Part shown: piece after piece, positions 15,890 to 25,659 of the stretch
How positions within the stretch are numbered: the first letter of the stretch is position 1
Layout of the letters: every line of letters begins with the position of its first letter
Assembly: GCA_902802755.1 (NCBI GenBank)
Contig: CADCNH010000002.1
Span: 101,215-165,214 of the forward strand
Reading direction: 5' to 3'
Source: an uncultured Bacteroidota bacterium
Lineage (GTDB): Bacteria; Bacteroidota; Bacteroidia; Bacteroidales; WCHB1-69
DNA: 64,000 nt
Position numbers and translations under genes: made by a program
Notes under the pieces: generated by a model
Databases searched by the model: none
Told to the model about the DNA's origin: nothing
What the model saw: the letters and a program-made list of their open reading frames with translations, nothing else

Positions 15890-16981
15890 ATGAAACAGAC
15901 AGTATTCAAAGAAACTCATGAAAAATTAGGTGCCAAAATGGTTGAATTTGCAGGCTTTTACATGCCCATCCAGTACGAGGGCGTGTCCGCAGAACACCTG
16001 CATGTGAGAAGCAAAGTCGGTGTGTTCGACGTTTCCCACATGGGCGAATTTACCGTGAAAGGTCCCAAAGCATTGGATCTGCTCCAATACATCACTTCCA
16101 ACGATGTGGCCGCACTTTTCCCCGGCAAGGTACAGTACTCCTGCTTCCCCAACGGTAATGGCGGTATTGTTGATGACCTTTTGGTGTACAACATCGCTGA
16201 AAACGACTATCTGTTGGTGGTGAACGCCGCTAACATCGACAAAGACTGGGCATGGGTGAGCAAACAGAACGAGAAATTCGGTGCTGAAATCGCCAATATT
16301 TCCGACAATATCTCACAGTTGGCTGTTCAGGGTCCTCTGGCACTGAAAGCTATGCAGAAACTGACCGATGCCAATGTCATCGATATGGAATATTATACCA
16401 CTAAAACCATCACCTTTGCTGGTATTCCTAATGTCATTTTCTCTACCACAGGTTATACAGGTGCCGGTGGCTGCGAAATTTATTTCAAGAACGAGGACGC
16501 CCTCAAGGTTTGGGACGCTGTTTTTGAGGCAGGCAAGGAATTCGACATCAAACCTATTGGTTTAGGTGCCCGCGACACTTTGCGTTTGGAAATGGGCTTC
16601 TGCCTCTATGGCCACGAAATCGACGACACCATCACTCCCGTTGAGGCCGGTTTGGGCTGGATTACCAAGTTTGTGGACCACAAGAACTTCATCGACAAAG
16701 ATTTCATGTTGAATTTGAAGGCCAACGGTATGAGAAAGAAACTGGCTGGTTTCGAAATGATTGAACGTGGTATTCCTCGTTTGGAATATGAGGTTTGCGA
16801 TGCTGAAGGCAACCATATTGGTATTGTCCGTTCAGGTACTTTCGGACCTTCTATCAACAAATCAGTGGGTACCGCATGGCTGAAACCCGAGTTCGCCAAA
16901 TCAGGCACGGAAATCTACATCAAGATCCGTGAGAAACTGGTGAAAGCCGTTACCGTGAAAATGCCGTTCTATAAGGGATAA
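15890..16981 (+). CDS. gcvT: Glycine cleavage system T protein (aminomethyltransferase)
   Basis: Takes the aminomethyl group from lipoylated GcvH and gives methylene-tetrahydrofolate plus ammonia, in the cytoplasm. The 363-residue length is typical. Features: HEKLGAKMVEFAGFYMPIQY near the N-terminus, VFDVSHMGEF (about 51-60), the folate-binding region with TTGYTGAGGCEIYF (about 185-198), and GARDTLRLEMGFCLYGHE (about 225-242). Start 15890 (MKQTVF) gives the standard N-terminus. Other glycine cleavage genes are not adjacent. Confidence 0.95.
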   Translation: MKQTVFKETHEKLGAKMVEFAGFYMPIQYEGVSAEHLHVRSKVGVFDVSHMGEFTVKGPKALDLLQYITSNDVAALFPGKVQYSCFPNGNGGIVDDLLVYNIAENDYLLVVNAANIDKDWAWVSKQNEKFGAEIANISDNISQLAVQGPLALKAMQKLTDANVIDMEYYTTKTITFAGIPNVIFSTTGYTGAGGCEIYFKNEDALKVWDAVFEAGKEFDIKPIGLGARDTLRLEMGFCLYGHEIDDTITPVEAGLGWITKFVDHKNFIDKDFMLNLKANGMRKKLAGFEMIERGIPRLEYEVCDAEGNHIGIVRSGTFGPSINKSVGTAWLKPEFAKSGTEIYIKIREKLVKAVTVKMPFYKG

Positions 16982-16984
16982 TCG

Positions 16985-17095
16985 TATAGACGAGAAGGCG
17001 TTAAGGCGTGGAGACGGATATCGTCTTAACGAATGCACAAGTGCATGTCTTCACGAACGTACAAAGTACGTGTCTTAACGTCTTAACGTAATCGA
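16985..17095. repeat. GTCTTAACG-type short palindromic repeat patch
   Basis: Between gcvT and guaD: GGCGTTAAGGCG, GTCTTAACGAATGCACAAGTGCAT, GTCTTCACGAACGTACAAAGTACGT and GTCTTAACGTCTTAACG. The units pair a GTCTT(A/C)ACG word with a short palindrome (GCACAAGTGC, GTACAAAGTAC). A relative lies at 59826-59965 and a degenerate one near 14478-14550. Confidence 0.65.
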
Positions 17096-17105
17096 CAAAA
17101 GAAAT

Positions 17106-17576
17106 ATGTATCAAAAAAAATTCATGGAGGATGCCGTTGCCCTGTCCCGGAAATGTCTCGGGACAGGCAAGGGTGGTCCTTTTGGCGCCGTGGTGGTGAA
17201 AGACGGCCAGATTGTTGGCCGCGGTAGTAACAGTGTTACCTTGCTGAACGATCCCACCGCCCATGCCGAGGTGATGGCTATCAGGGATGCCTGCAAAAAT
17301 CTGGACACATTCCAGCTGGATGGCTGCGAAATTTACACTAGCTGCGAGCCTTGCCCCATGTGCTTAGGCGCGATTTATTGGGCACGACCCGACAGGATTT
17401 ATTATGCCGCCGACCGTCAGGACGCATCGCAGGCGGGTTTCGACGATTCCTTTATCTATGAGGAATTGGATTTGCCTGCTATGGAGCGGAAAATTGTAGC
17501 TGAACAGCACGACCGTGCTATCGCTCAGGAGGTGTTCCAGCAATGGATACACCTGGAAAACAAAATTGAATACTAA
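17106..17576 (+). CDS. guaD: Guanine deaminase (CDA-fold nucleoside/base deaminase)
   Basis: Deaminates guanine to xanthine in purine salvage; cytoplasmic zinc enzyme. The 156-residue protein has the zinc site HAE at 53-55 and PCPMC with Cys 83 and 86. Overall it closely resembles the Bacillus subtilis GuaD type: GGPFGAVVVKDG, NDPTAHAEV, LGAIYWARP, AGFDDSFIYEEL. TadA (tRNA adenosine deaminase) is the main alternative, but the AGFDDSFIY and C-terminal sequence favour GuaD. The porin gene starts 3 bases after its stop. Confidence 0.87.
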   Translation: MYQKKFMEDAVALSRKCLGTGKGGPFGAVVVKDGQIVGRGSNSVTLLNDPTAHAEVMAIRDACKNLDTFQLDGCEIYTSCEPCPMCLGAIYWARPDRIYYAADRQDASQAGFDDSFIYEELDLPAMERKIVAEQHDRAIAQEVFQQWIHLENKIEY

Positions 17577-17579
17577 AAC

Positions 17580-19475
17580 ATGAAGGCCACTCGTCTGTTT
17601 ATCCTGCTTTTGTTGTTGTGGACTCCCTTTCTGTTGAAAGCGCAGGAAGAGGAGACCCAGGATGACAGGCATTTTCATCAGCATGAAGTGGATTCTGTGA
17701 TGGCCTTTTCGCCGGATTTTATGCCGGTCTCTTATGATTATATTGAACCCCACTGGATTAAGCCATTGGTAATGAAACCCGTGGATACTTCAATGGCTCA
17801 AGTTCATCAATATAACCCTTGGTTGAAAACCCAGAACATTTGTCAAGATTTGGGTATTCCCGACCAAGCCCATCAGTTTATGAACTTCGATTACAATCGG
17901 GAGCCTGGTTTCTCTATGATTACCTTGCCCTATCCTTTGTTGTGGGTGACTCAGAAGGATGTTAAGTTTTATGATGTAAAGACTTCTTTCACGGATCTTT
18001 CTTTTACATACGGAATAGTTGATTTGTATGATTTCAACGCTACACATACGCAATATTTCAAAGGTTTGACTGCCGCTTTTGACATGCATGCCTATTCTAA
18101 TGCGGGGTATTTCTTGAATCAGCAGGTGAGGGATATCCGTATCAACGCATTCTTGAATTATGAGGAACCTGCTGGCATCTATGGCTTTACTGTGTCGTAT
18201 ATTTTCAACCGCTTGAAAGCACAGGAGAATGGCGGTTTGCAAGATACTTCTTTGTTTATGCACAAGGCTGCGGATGCGTTGAAAGGATATCCAGTGAAAT
18301 CTGAAAATGGTCGTTCGGTCATCATGTCAAATGATTTGCTGTTCCAGCAACATGTGAATATCTTAGACAAAAAGAAGAGATATTATGGCACGATTACCCA
18401 TAGTTTCCAATTCAAACAGTTGAGGACGGATTATTTTGACACAAAATTTGATTCGACTTATTATCAGCATCATTTCTATTATTCAACTGATACAACACGG
18501 GATACAATAGCATGCTATAGCCTGATTAATACGATCCAGTGGTCGAATTATAGGCCGTTGGACACGCTTTCGTCAAAAAAGTATTTTCTCAGGATTGCAG
18601 GGGGCTTGATGCATGAGTATGTTAATGCCCGAATTCCGCATTATAAGGGGAATACGTTCACACTTTTCGCACGTGTTCATACCCGTTTGTTTGGGGTGAT
18701 GGATTTGACAGGACGCATAGCGTACTCATTTGGCGGTTACAACAATAACGATGTGGTAGCTGCGGTGGGAGTCGAATGGTTGATACAGAAAAAATGGAAT
18801 CACCGCTTAGGAGGAAATGTCAGTTTCTATCGGAACTCGCCGGATTATATCTACGATATTTACTGCGGAAACCATAATTTATGGCACCATAAGGATTGGC
18901 CGAAGCAGAATACACTGAAGGTAAATGCTTTCTGGACCATGATGAATTACAAGCTGGAGTTCAATTATTTTATGCTGCAAAATCTGGTGCGTTTGGATTC
19001 CCATTATGATTTATATATACTGCCGAAAAGCGCCAATGTGATACAGTTCCATCTGTTTGCCCCTATCAGGGTGAAGGGCTTTGGACTGGATATCAATGCT
19101 TATCTGCAATATTCGAGCAGTGTGGCTTTGAATCTTCCTTTGTTCGTTTTCAAAGCATCCCCTTATTATATTTTCAACGTGTTGCATGGCAAGCTGAAAA
19201 TACAAATAGGCTGTGATTTGATGTACAATACTTTGTATTTCGCTGATGGGTACGATCCTGTTATGCATCAGTTCTATTTCCAAAGAACAATGAGAGTGGG
19301 TAATTATGTATATTGGGATGCCAATTTGACACTGAAAATCAAGCGTATCAGCTTCTTCTTCAGGGCTGGGCATATTTTGTCGAGCGTAGTAGGGCAGTTC
19401 TATTTTCTGACTCCTGATTACCCGGCACAAGGACGGAACTTTGAGTTGGGAATCAATTGGAAATTCTATGACTAA
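17580..19475 (+). CDS. Putative outer-membrane porin
   Basis: A 631-residue predicted beta-barrel. A signal peptide (residues 1-21) ends in LLKAQ. The mature protein is rich in aromatic residues and alternating beta-strand patterns, and ends in an aromatic strand (FELGINWKFYD), as expected for an outer-membrane barrel. It fits the putative porin group common in Bacteroidota. Substrate unknown. It begins 3 bases after guaD, so the two are probably co-transcribed. Many more AT-rich codons are used than in guaD. Confidence 0.75.
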   Translation: MKATRLFILLLLLWTPFLLKAQEEETQDDRHFHQHEVDSVMAFSPDFMPVSYDYIEPHWIKPLVMKPVDTSMAQVHQYNPWLKTQNICQDLGIPDQAHQFMNFDYNREPGFSMITLPYPLLWVTQKDVKFYDVKTSFTDLSFTYGIVDLYDFNATHTQYFKGLTAAFDMHAYSNAGYFLNQQVRDIRINAFLNYEEPAGIYGFTVSYIFNRLKAQENGGLQDTSLFMHKAADALKGYPVKSENGRSVIMSNDLLFQQHVNILDKKKRYYGTITHSFQFKQLRTDYFDTKFDSTYYQHHFYYSTDTTRDTIACYSLINTIQWSNYRPLDTLSSKKYFLRIAGGLMHEYVNARIPHYKGNTFTLFARVHTRLFGVMDLTGRIAYSFGGYNNNDVVAAVGVEWLIQKKWNHRLGGNVSFYRNSPDYIYDIYCGNHNLWHHKDWPKQNTLKVNAFWTMMNYKLEFNYFMLQNLVRLDSHYDLYILPKSANVIQFHLFAPIRVKGFGLDINAYLQYSSSVALNLPLFVFKASPYYIFNVLHGKLKIQIGCDLMYNTLYFADGYDPVMHQFYFQRTMRVGNYVYWDANLTLKIKRISFFFRAGHILSSVVGQFYFLTPDYPAQGRNFELGINWKFYD

Positions 19476-19483
19476 CGAAAAAG

Positions 19484-19598
19484 AGATAATAGTTGATAGT
19501 TAATAATTAATAGTTGACGAATAATGACTAATAGATAAGGAATAGTATTTGATAAACAAGGGAATATTTTCCTATTAACTATTAACTGTAAATTGCAA
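19484..19598. repeat. Short degenerate tandem words between porin and fumC
   Basis: Directly after the porin stop: ATAGTTGATAGTTAATAATTAATAGTTGACG and CTATTAACTATTAACTG. These are heptamer-like tandem words, several containing TAG, TAA or TGA in the sense direction. Confidence 0.5.
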
Positions 19599-19601
19599 AC
19601 A

Positions 19602-20975
19602 ATGATAGTATACAGAAAAGAAAAGGATACCATGGGTACGGTTGAGGTGCCGTCCGACAAGCTCTGGGGGGCACAGACCCAGCGCTCCTACATGAATTTC
19701 AAGATTGGCGGACAGCAGATGCCTTTGGAAGTAGTTTATGCCTTGGCATACGTGAAAAAGGCTGCCGCATACGCCAATTGTGAGCTTGGGGTCCTTCCTA
19801 CAGAGAAAAGGGATGCTATTGCTGCATGTTGCGACGAGATTGCAGCAGGCCGGCTGGATGAGCATTTCCCGCTGTGTGTGTGGCAGACGGGTTCGGGCAC
19901 CCAAACCAATATGAATGTGAATGAGGTGATTGTGAATCGTGCTGAGCAGAAAAGTAAAGGTATGATTGATGTCTCTAATCGTTTGCTTTCGGCCAACGAC
20001 GATGTGAACAAATCGCAATCTACCAACGATGTCTTCCCTACAGCTATAAGAATTGCCTCTGCAAAGCTGTTATTGGAAAAAACGATACCTGCATTAGAGA
20101 GCTTGGTTAAGACATATCAGTCTATAATCAATGAGTTCGGAAGTGTAAAAAAAATAGGAAGAACTCATCTGATGGATGCCACACCCTTGACTTTGGGCGA
20201 GGAGTTGTCGGGGCATCAGTCGCAGGTTGAGCATGGAGTGGAGTGCCTGAAAAATGCCTTGAAACATTTGATGGAACTTCCCATTGGAGGCACTGCGGTG
20301 GGCAATGGTTTGAATACGCCCGATGGATACGACCGTTTGGCATTGTCATACATTAACCGGTTCACAGGTATGCAGTTTGTGAATGCCCCCAACAAGTTCG
20401 AGGCGATGGCCAGCCATGACAGCATGGTGGAAGTTTCGGGAGCGTTGAAGCGCTTGGCAGTGTCGCTGATGAAGATTGCCAACGATATTCGTCTGTTGTC
20501 GTCGGGACCGCGCTGTGGAATCGGGGAACTGACGATTCCTGCCAATGAGCCGGGTTCGTCCATTATGCCGGGAAAGGTGAATCCTACGCAGTGCGAAGCG
20601 ATGACCATGGTGTGCTGTCAGGTGATTGGCAATGATACAGCTATGACATGCGGGGGCTTCCAGGGACATCTGGACCTGAATGTTTTTATGCCGCTGATGG
20701 CGCAGAATTTGCTGCATTCCGCACGCATTTTGGCAGATGCGGTGGATTCCTTTAATCAGCATTGCCTGATGGGTATGAAGCCTAATCTGGAAAAAATAAA
20801 TTATTACCTGAAAAACTCGCTGATGCTGGTGACTAAACTGAGTCCGACCATAGGCTATTACAATGCGGCGAAAATTGCTCAGCATGCTTTTGAACAGAAT
20901 ATGACCTTGAAGGAATCCGCTATGGATTTGCAACTCTTATCTGAAGAAGAATTTGACAAAATTATGAAATTATAA
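19602..20975 (+). CDS. fumC: Class II fumarate hydratase
   Basis: Interconverts fumarate and malate in the citric acid cycle branch; cytoplasmic homotetramer. The 457-residue length is typical. Seen motifs: WGAQTQRS near residue 23, TGSGTQTNMNVNEV (about 97-110), THLMDATPLTLGEE (about 183-196), and the fumarase/aspartase signature GSSIMPGKVNP (about 313-323) with the catalytic Ser and Lys loop. ATG 19602 was chosen; the frame extends three codons to a TTG. The NfnAB-like fusion follows after 12 bases, so they are probably co-transcribed. Confidence 0.96.
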   Translation: MIVYRKEKDTMGTVEVPSDKLWGAQTQRSYMNFKIGGQQMPLEVVYALAYVKKAAAYANCELGVLPTEKRDAIAACCDEIAAGRLDEHFPLCVWQTGSGTQTNMNVNEVIVNRAEQKSKGMIDVSNRLLSANDDVNKSQSTNDVFPTAIRIASAKLLLEKTIPALESLVKTYQSIINEFGSVKKIGRTHLMDATPLTLGEELSGHQSQVEHGVECLKNALKHLMELPIGGTAVGNGLNTPDGYDRLALSYINRFTGMQFVNAPNKFEAMASHDSMVEVSGALKRLAVSLMKIANDIRLLSSGPRCGIGELTIPANEPGSSIMPGKVNPTQCEAMTMVCCQVIGNDTAMTCGGFQGHLDLNVFMPLMAQNLLHSARILADAVDSFNQHCLMGMKPNLEKINYYLKNSLMLVTKLSPTIGYYNAAKIAQHAFEQNMTLKESAMDLQLLSEEEFDKIMKL

Positions 20976-20987
20976 AAACCATTCATT

Positions 20988-23261
20988 ATGTTTAAGATTT
21001 TAAGCAAAAAAGAATTACCAGGTGACTGCTGTCAAATGGACATCTTAGCCCCGAGAATCGCTGCTTCCGCACTGCCCGGCCAGTTTATTATCATCAAAAT
21101 GGAAAAGAATTCGGAACGTATTCCGTTGACCATCAGTGATCATGATGTTGAAAAGGGATATATCCGCATTGTTTTCAAGGCGATAGGCAAATCTACTCGC
21201 CAGATGATGACCTTCCAAGTGGGAGATGTGTTTGAAGACGTGGTGGGACCTTTAGGAAGACCTTCAGAATTCATACATCTATCACCAGAAGAACTGAAAA
21301 GCAAGAAGTTCGTTTTTGTGGGTGGTGGTGTAGGTATTGCACCTATCTATCCGCAAGTCAAGTGGTTAGCCCAGCATGGCGTAAAACCCGATGTGATTAT
21401 CGGCGCCAGAATGCAGTCGCTGATTATTTTTGAGGAAGAACTGCGCAGCGTGTCAGGCCATTTGTATGTGACTACCGATGACAATTCCAGCGGTATGCAG
21501 GGGGTGGTGACCGATGTGCTGAAAAAGCTGGTGAAGGAGGAAGGCAAGCATTATGATGAGGTGATTGCCATCGGCCCGATGATTATGATGAAGTTCACCA
21601 CCTTGTTGGCCAAGGAATTGGGCATCAAGTGTACCGTCAGCTTGAATTCGCTGATGGTGGATGGAACGGGTATGTGTGGTGCCTGCCGTGTGTCGGTGGG
21701 TGGCAAAACCAAGTTCACTTGTGTGGATGGTCCAGAATTTGACGGTGCCTTAGTGGATTTCGACTTGGCGATGAAGCGTCAGGCTATGTACAATTCCATC
21801 AAGGGACACAAACAGATGGAGCAGGAAGAAAAAGCGGAGGGACATGTTTGCCATGTGGGCGGTATCAGCGAGGAAACCCGCGACCGTTGGCATCGTATTC
21901 CTATTCCCGAGCAGGACCCGAAGGTACGTGCCACCAATTTCGATGAGGTTTGCTTGGGTTACAGTGCCGAGGATGCCATTGCCGAGGCACAGCGTTGCTT
22001 GCAGTGCAAGAAACCGCAGTGTATGGAGGGTTGCCCGGTATCCATCAATATCCCCGCTTTTGTGCATTGCGTGGCAGAAGGTCGTTTTGAGGATGCTGCC
22101 CGCATTATCAATCAGGATTCAGCTCTGCCCGCTGTATGCGGACGTGTATGCCCGCAGGAACGTCAGTGCGAAGGACGTTGTGTGTTGGGCAATAAAGGAG
22201 ATGCCTTGGCTATTGGCAAGCTGGAGCGTTTCGTAGGTGACTGGTCGCGCGAACATAAGTTGCAATTTGAACAGCCCGCTTCCAGAAATGGCAAGAAAGT
22301 GGCCGTTATCGGTAGTGGCCCTGCCGGTATCACCTGTGCCAAGGAGCTGATCATGAAAGGTTACGATGTGACGGTTTTCGAAGCATTGCATGAATATGGC
22401 GGTGTGTTGGTATATGGTATTCCATCCTTCCGTCTGCCTAAGGAAACGGTGGTGCGCTACGAGGTGGAGAATGTGATGAAGTTAGGTGCCAAATTTGAAA
22501 AGGATGTGATTATAGGCCGTACGGTAACCGTAGATGATTTGATGGACAAGGAAGGCTTCCAGGCTGTCTTTATCGCTTCTGGTGCTGGCTTGCCGATGTT
22601 TATGAATATCCCAGGTGAGAACCTCTGTGGTGTGGTTTCCGCTAATGAGTTCCTTACCAGAAATAACTTGCTGTTTGCCTATAAACAAGGCTATGACACA
22701 CCGAATTATGTAGGTAAGAAGGTCATTGTGGTAGGTGGTGGCAATGTGGCTATGGATGCCGCCCGTACCGCTTTGCGTTTGGGTGCTGAAGTACATATCG
22801 TGTACCGTCGTTCCGAAGAGGAATTGCCTGCCCGTGTGGAGGAAGTTCACCATGCCAAGGAGGAAGGCGTACAATTCCAGTTGTTGACCAATCCATTGGA
22901 GATTATCGGGGATGAGAATGGCTGGGTGAAAGCTGCCAAATGTATCCGTATGGAGCTGGGTGAGCCTGATGCGTCTGGCCGTAGAAGCCCTATCCCGGTT
23001 GAATGCTCTGAATTTATGATAGAGTCTGATATGGTGATTATGGCATTAGGTACTTCGCCCAATCCAATGATTTCCGATACTACTCCCGGTCTTGAGTTGA
23101 CGAAACGTCGTTGTGTGGCAGTTGACGAAAAAGGTCAGACCTCCCGTAAGGGTGTGTTTGCCGGTGGTGATGCCGCCAGCGGAGCCGCCACTGTAATCTT
23201 GGCAATGGGAGCGGGTAAAAATGCCGCCAAGGCCATAGATGAATATCTTTCGAATTTATAA
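20988..23261 (+). CDS. NfnA-NfnB-type fusion: ferredoxin-NADP reductase-like domain plus glutamate synthase small-subunit-like domain
   Basis: A 757-residue flavoprotein. Residues 1-280 are an FNR-like FAD/NAD domain (GQFIIIK, IPLTIS, GGGVGIAPIY) with a 2Fe-2S site at Cys 230, 233 and 245 (nearby Asp 225 may take part). Residues 325-757 match the GltD/NfnB module: two 4Fe-4S sites (Cys 337/340/345/349 and 384/388/394/398), GSGPAG at 442-447, a second nucleotide site VVGGGNVAMDAA, and a C-terminal FAD loop GVFAGGDAASGA. Separate subunits of this kind form electron-bifurcating NADH-dependent ferredoxin:NADP oxidoreductase. Databases often name the fusion as DHOD-B/glutamate synthase. The bifurcating role is inferred. 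Confidence 0.9.
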   Translation: MFKILSKKELPGDCCQMDILAPRIAASALPGQFIIIKMEKNSERIPLTISDHDVEKGYIRIVFKAIGKSTRQMMTFQVGDVFEDVVGPLGRPSEFIHLSPEELKSKKFVFVGGGVGIAPIYPQVKWLAQHGVKPDVIIGARMQSLIIFEEELRSVSGHLYVTTDDNSSGMQGVVTDVLKKLVKEEGKHYDEVIAIGPMIMMKFTTLLAKELGIKCTVSLNSLMVDGTGMCGACRVSVGGKTKFTCVDGPEFDGALVDFDLAMKRQAMYNSIKGHKQMEQEEKAEGHVCHVGGISEETRDRWHRIPIPEQDPKVRATNFDEVCLGYSAEDAIAEAQRCLQCKKPQCMEGCPVSINIPAFVHCVAEGRFEDAARIINQDSALPAVCGRVCPQERQCEGRCVLGNKGDALAIGKLERFVGDWSREHKLQFEQPASRNGKKVAVIGSGPAGITCAKELIMKGYDVTVFEALHEYGGVLVYGIPSFRLPKETVVRYEVENVMKLGAKFEKDVIIGRTVTVDDLMDKEGFQAVFIASGAGLPMFMNIPGENLCGVVSANEFLTRNNLLFAYKQGYDTPNYVGKKVIVVGGGNVAMDAARTALRLGAEVHIVYRRSEEELPARVEEVHHAKEEGVQFQLLTNPLEIIGDENGWVKAAKCIRMELGEPDASGRRSPIPVECSEFMIESDMVIMALGTSPNPMISDTTPGLELTKRRCVAVDEKGQTSRKGVFAGGDAASGAATVILAMGAGKNAAKAIDEYLSNL

Positions 23262-23273
23262 TGATGAAAAAAA

Positions 23274-23297
23274 AGAGACGTGCCATGGCACGTCTCT
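23274..23297. repeat. 24-base perfect REP-like palindrome
   Basis: AGAGACGTGCCA (23274-23285) and TGGCACGTCTCT (23286-23297) are exact reverse complements with no loop. It sits 13 bases after the nfn fusion stop. It shares the GTAGAG-type ends with the palindrome at 31962. Confidence 0.8.
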
Positions 23298-23308
23298 ACA
23301 AGTAAAAT

Positions 23309-23337
23309 AAAAGGCTGCCTATAATTGCAGCCTTTTT
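23309..23337. terminator. Bidirectional intrinsic terminator
   Basis: AAAAGGCTGC (23309-23318) pairs with GCAGCCTTTT (23327-23336), with A-runs on one side and T-runs on the other. It lies between two convergent genes (nfn fusion and the 23341 lipoprotein) and can serve both. Confidence 0.85.
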
Positions 23338-23340
23338 GTT

Positions 23341-23739
23341 TTATAAGGTGAAATGTCCGTCTTTATCGAATTGTACTTGGCGGAGAATTTTCTCGTCACC
23401 CTGTGTTGTTCTTTTCAGAGTATATACCATATAGTCGTTATCATGGAAGAAGGGTTTCCAAGAACTGGCTTTCAATGCAAGTGCGGCAACGGATGCCTCG
23501 AATTTTGTATGGGCTTCCGCATCAGTGGTTTTGGTGTTGATGAGCGTGAGTTCGATTTCGCTTGTCCAAACAGAACTCCAGCTGTTAATAAGTGTTTCAA
23601 CCGACTGTTGGTCGCTGGGATTAGTGAAATGATATTCAAAATAGGCTCTGTAAGTGTTGCTTACAAAATCTTCTTTTTTGCAGCCAGCACATAAAATAAG
23701 GCAGCAGGAAAGAATAGCGATAACGATGGATCTTTTCAT
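23341..23739 (-). CDS. Small hypothetical lipoprotein
   Basis: A 132-residue protein with a lipoprotein signal peptide; LCAGC places the lipidated Cys at residue 20. The remainder is soluble with no recognised family. It may share a transcript with the beta-barrel gene 26 bases upstream, and ends next to the shared terminator. Confidence 0.75.
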   Translation of the reverse strand: MKRSIVIAILSCCLILCAGCKKEDFVSNTYRAYFEYHFTNPSDQQSVETLINSWSSVWTSEIELTLINTKTTDAEAHTKFEASVAALALKASSWKPFFHDNDYMVYTLKRTTQGDEKILRQVQFDKDGHFTL

Positions 23740-23765
23740 GTTGATAAATTTAATGTTATTGATAA

Positions 23766-25580
23766 TTATTTCTTTTTGTTCTTGATACTTTCTTTGCCAA
23801 ACGAATAGGTTATGCCGATGAGGGCGTTGATGCCGAAGTTGTTGAAGTCGTAGTATTTAGCATAGTATTGGCAGCCTATATTGTTGATGGTGGCGAAGGC
23901 GGAGAAGTTCTTGTTGATAAGGTATTCGAAGCCGATGCCAAAGTCCAACACGGGTTTCATCTTGGTGGGTGCATAGCATACATTGCCGAGTTCATCATAG
24001 CGGATGTTGCCTTTCTCATCACGCGGAGCCAAAGCCCAACGCATGAATTCTAACTTGAAATTCAGGTCGAAAATGTATTTGCCTTTCAAGGTGTATTTTC
24101 CGTCAAAGCCGAAATCCAAGGCGGGCTTGTACCATGCGTACTGGAGTTCGCTATCTTTTTTGAAATAATAGCCGTTATAATTGGCTTCGAAGTTCAGAGA
24201 CAAGTGGTCAATGACTTCCCATGCCATATTCAAGCAGACATTCAGGTAATTCACATCATTATATACCACCATGAATTTGTTGAGCAGAGGGGCGTTCTGG
24301 TCCAATTGGAAGAAGGCCATGTCTTGCACAAATGCGTAACGGGCGGAGATGTGATAATTGAATTTCTTTACAAGATTTCCTTTGATGCCGCCATAGATGT
24401 TGATGCGGGTGCGAGTGAAATCCAATTGGTCAAAACTGGGGTTGTAATATGGATTTTCATACAACAATTCTTTCATACCGTTATATTCTGCTTTGCCATC
24501 AACACCTGCGTAAATGCTTAAAATGCCAGGCACAATGCCTAACTGAACTTCAGCCACTGGATAAACTGGGCAACGGGTGACTTCATTCGAACGCAATACG
24601 GGTATGCCTACACCAACTTTAATGTGATATTCTTTAATGGTGAACTGCATATTGGGAACAATTTCGAATTTGAAGGCATCGGTGTAATGGAACACGTCGT
24701 TTTGAGCTGCGTTTTCCTGGTATTTCCAGTTGAAACGGTCATGGTAATAGTCGAAATTGAAGTCGATGCGGTAGTTTTGGCTACCTGAGATTTTTATAAA
24801 ACGGCTGTCGTAGGCGAAGAAAGAGGTGATGCCCACATGGTTTTCCATATTCTTGTTGTGGTTGTACAAGAAATTGTAATTCAGGCGCACATCCTGTTTC
24901 AGTTTTTTGACACCTGGCAGATGGTTGGAGCGGATACCGACCTCGGCTTTCACATGATGGAAGTCGTTTCTGATTTCGTTATGGAAGTTTTTCTCATAAT
25001 AAGCCTCGTCATATAAGCCGGAAGCGCGCATCACGTCTTTTCCATAGCCATAGAAATGTGCCAATTCATGGTTGTAGCCTACGGATGAATAAAGGGTTTG
25101 ATCCTTGAAAAAACGGGTCAAAAACAGATGTACGCGGGTGTCGCTGGTAGGAGCGTATGCGTATTGCTGCTGTTTTTTGCCCACGGGACCTGCCCATGAG
25201 GAAAAATGGTGCAGGTTAATACCATACGAATATTTGGTATTATTGGCATTATGGGCGGCAAACTCCAACAGAGGAGTCAGTGGATAGCCGAATCCCACCT
25301 TGATGAAATTGCGGGCGATGCTCTCAGTGACTTCCGGGGCCAACTTGCTGGCTTTGATGGGGGTAGGGGAGAAGGTCACATCCATCTGTGCCGGTGTGAT
25401 GTAATAGTCGAATTTGACGTTCTCCTTTACCGTGTCATTGATGACCGCTTGTTGGTTGATTTTTTGCACATTGCTTAACTGCGGGTTGAAATTCAGACGG
25501 AAACGGGCGGTATCAATCGCCTGGCTGAAAGCCCAACTGGCAATGCAAATTATGGCTGCTGTTAAAAAGATGCGTTTCAT
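23766..25580 (-). CDS. Outer-membrane beta-barrel protein (TonB-receptor-barrel-like)
   Basis: A 604-residue protein with a signal peptide (residues 1-19, ending WAFSQ). From about residue 90 there are repeated amphipathic beta-strands rich in Tyr, Phe and Asn (for example YSYGINLHHFSS, NINGYY-like and FLNLKF-like segments), and the end GINALIGITYSFGKES fits a final barrel strand. No plug domain is visible, so it is probably not a full TonB-dependent receptor. It follows the large TPR protein gene on the same strand, suggesting a joint envelope role. Confidence 0.7.
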   Translation of the reverse strand: MKRIFLTAAIICIASWAFSQAIDTARFRLNFNPQLSNVQKINQQAVINDTVKENVKFDYYITPAQMDVTFSPTPIKASKLAPEVTESIARNFIKVGFGYPLTPLLEFAAHNANNTKYSYGINLHHFSSWAGPVGKKQQQYAYAPTSDTRVHLFLTRFFKDQTLYSSVGYNHELAHFYGYGKDVMRASGLYDEAYYEKNFHNEIRNDFHHVKAEVGIRSNHLPGVKKLKQDVRLNYNFLYNHNKNMENHVGITSFFAYDSRFIKISGSQNYRIDFNFDYYHDRFNWKYQENAAQNDVFHYTDAFKFEIVPNMQFTIKEYHIKVGVGIPVLRSNEVTRCPVYPVAEVQLGIVPGILSIYAGVDGKAEYNGMKELLYENPYYNPSFDQLDFTRTRINIYGGIKGNLVKKFNYHISARYAFVQDMAFFQLDQNAPLLNKFMVVYNDVNYLNVCLNMAWEVIDHLSLNFEANYNGYYFKKDSELQYAWYKPALDFGFDGKYTLKGKYIFDLNFKLEFMRWALAPRDEKGNIRYDELGNVCYAPTKMKPVLDFGIGFEYLINKNFSAFATINNIGCQYYAKYYDFNNFGINALIGITYSFGKESIKNKKK

Positions 25581-25659
25581 TATCTCTATTATATTAATTC
25601 AAAATCCAAAATTCAATGTTAAATGTTTAGTGTTTAGAGGTATAAGAGCTTAATTATCA

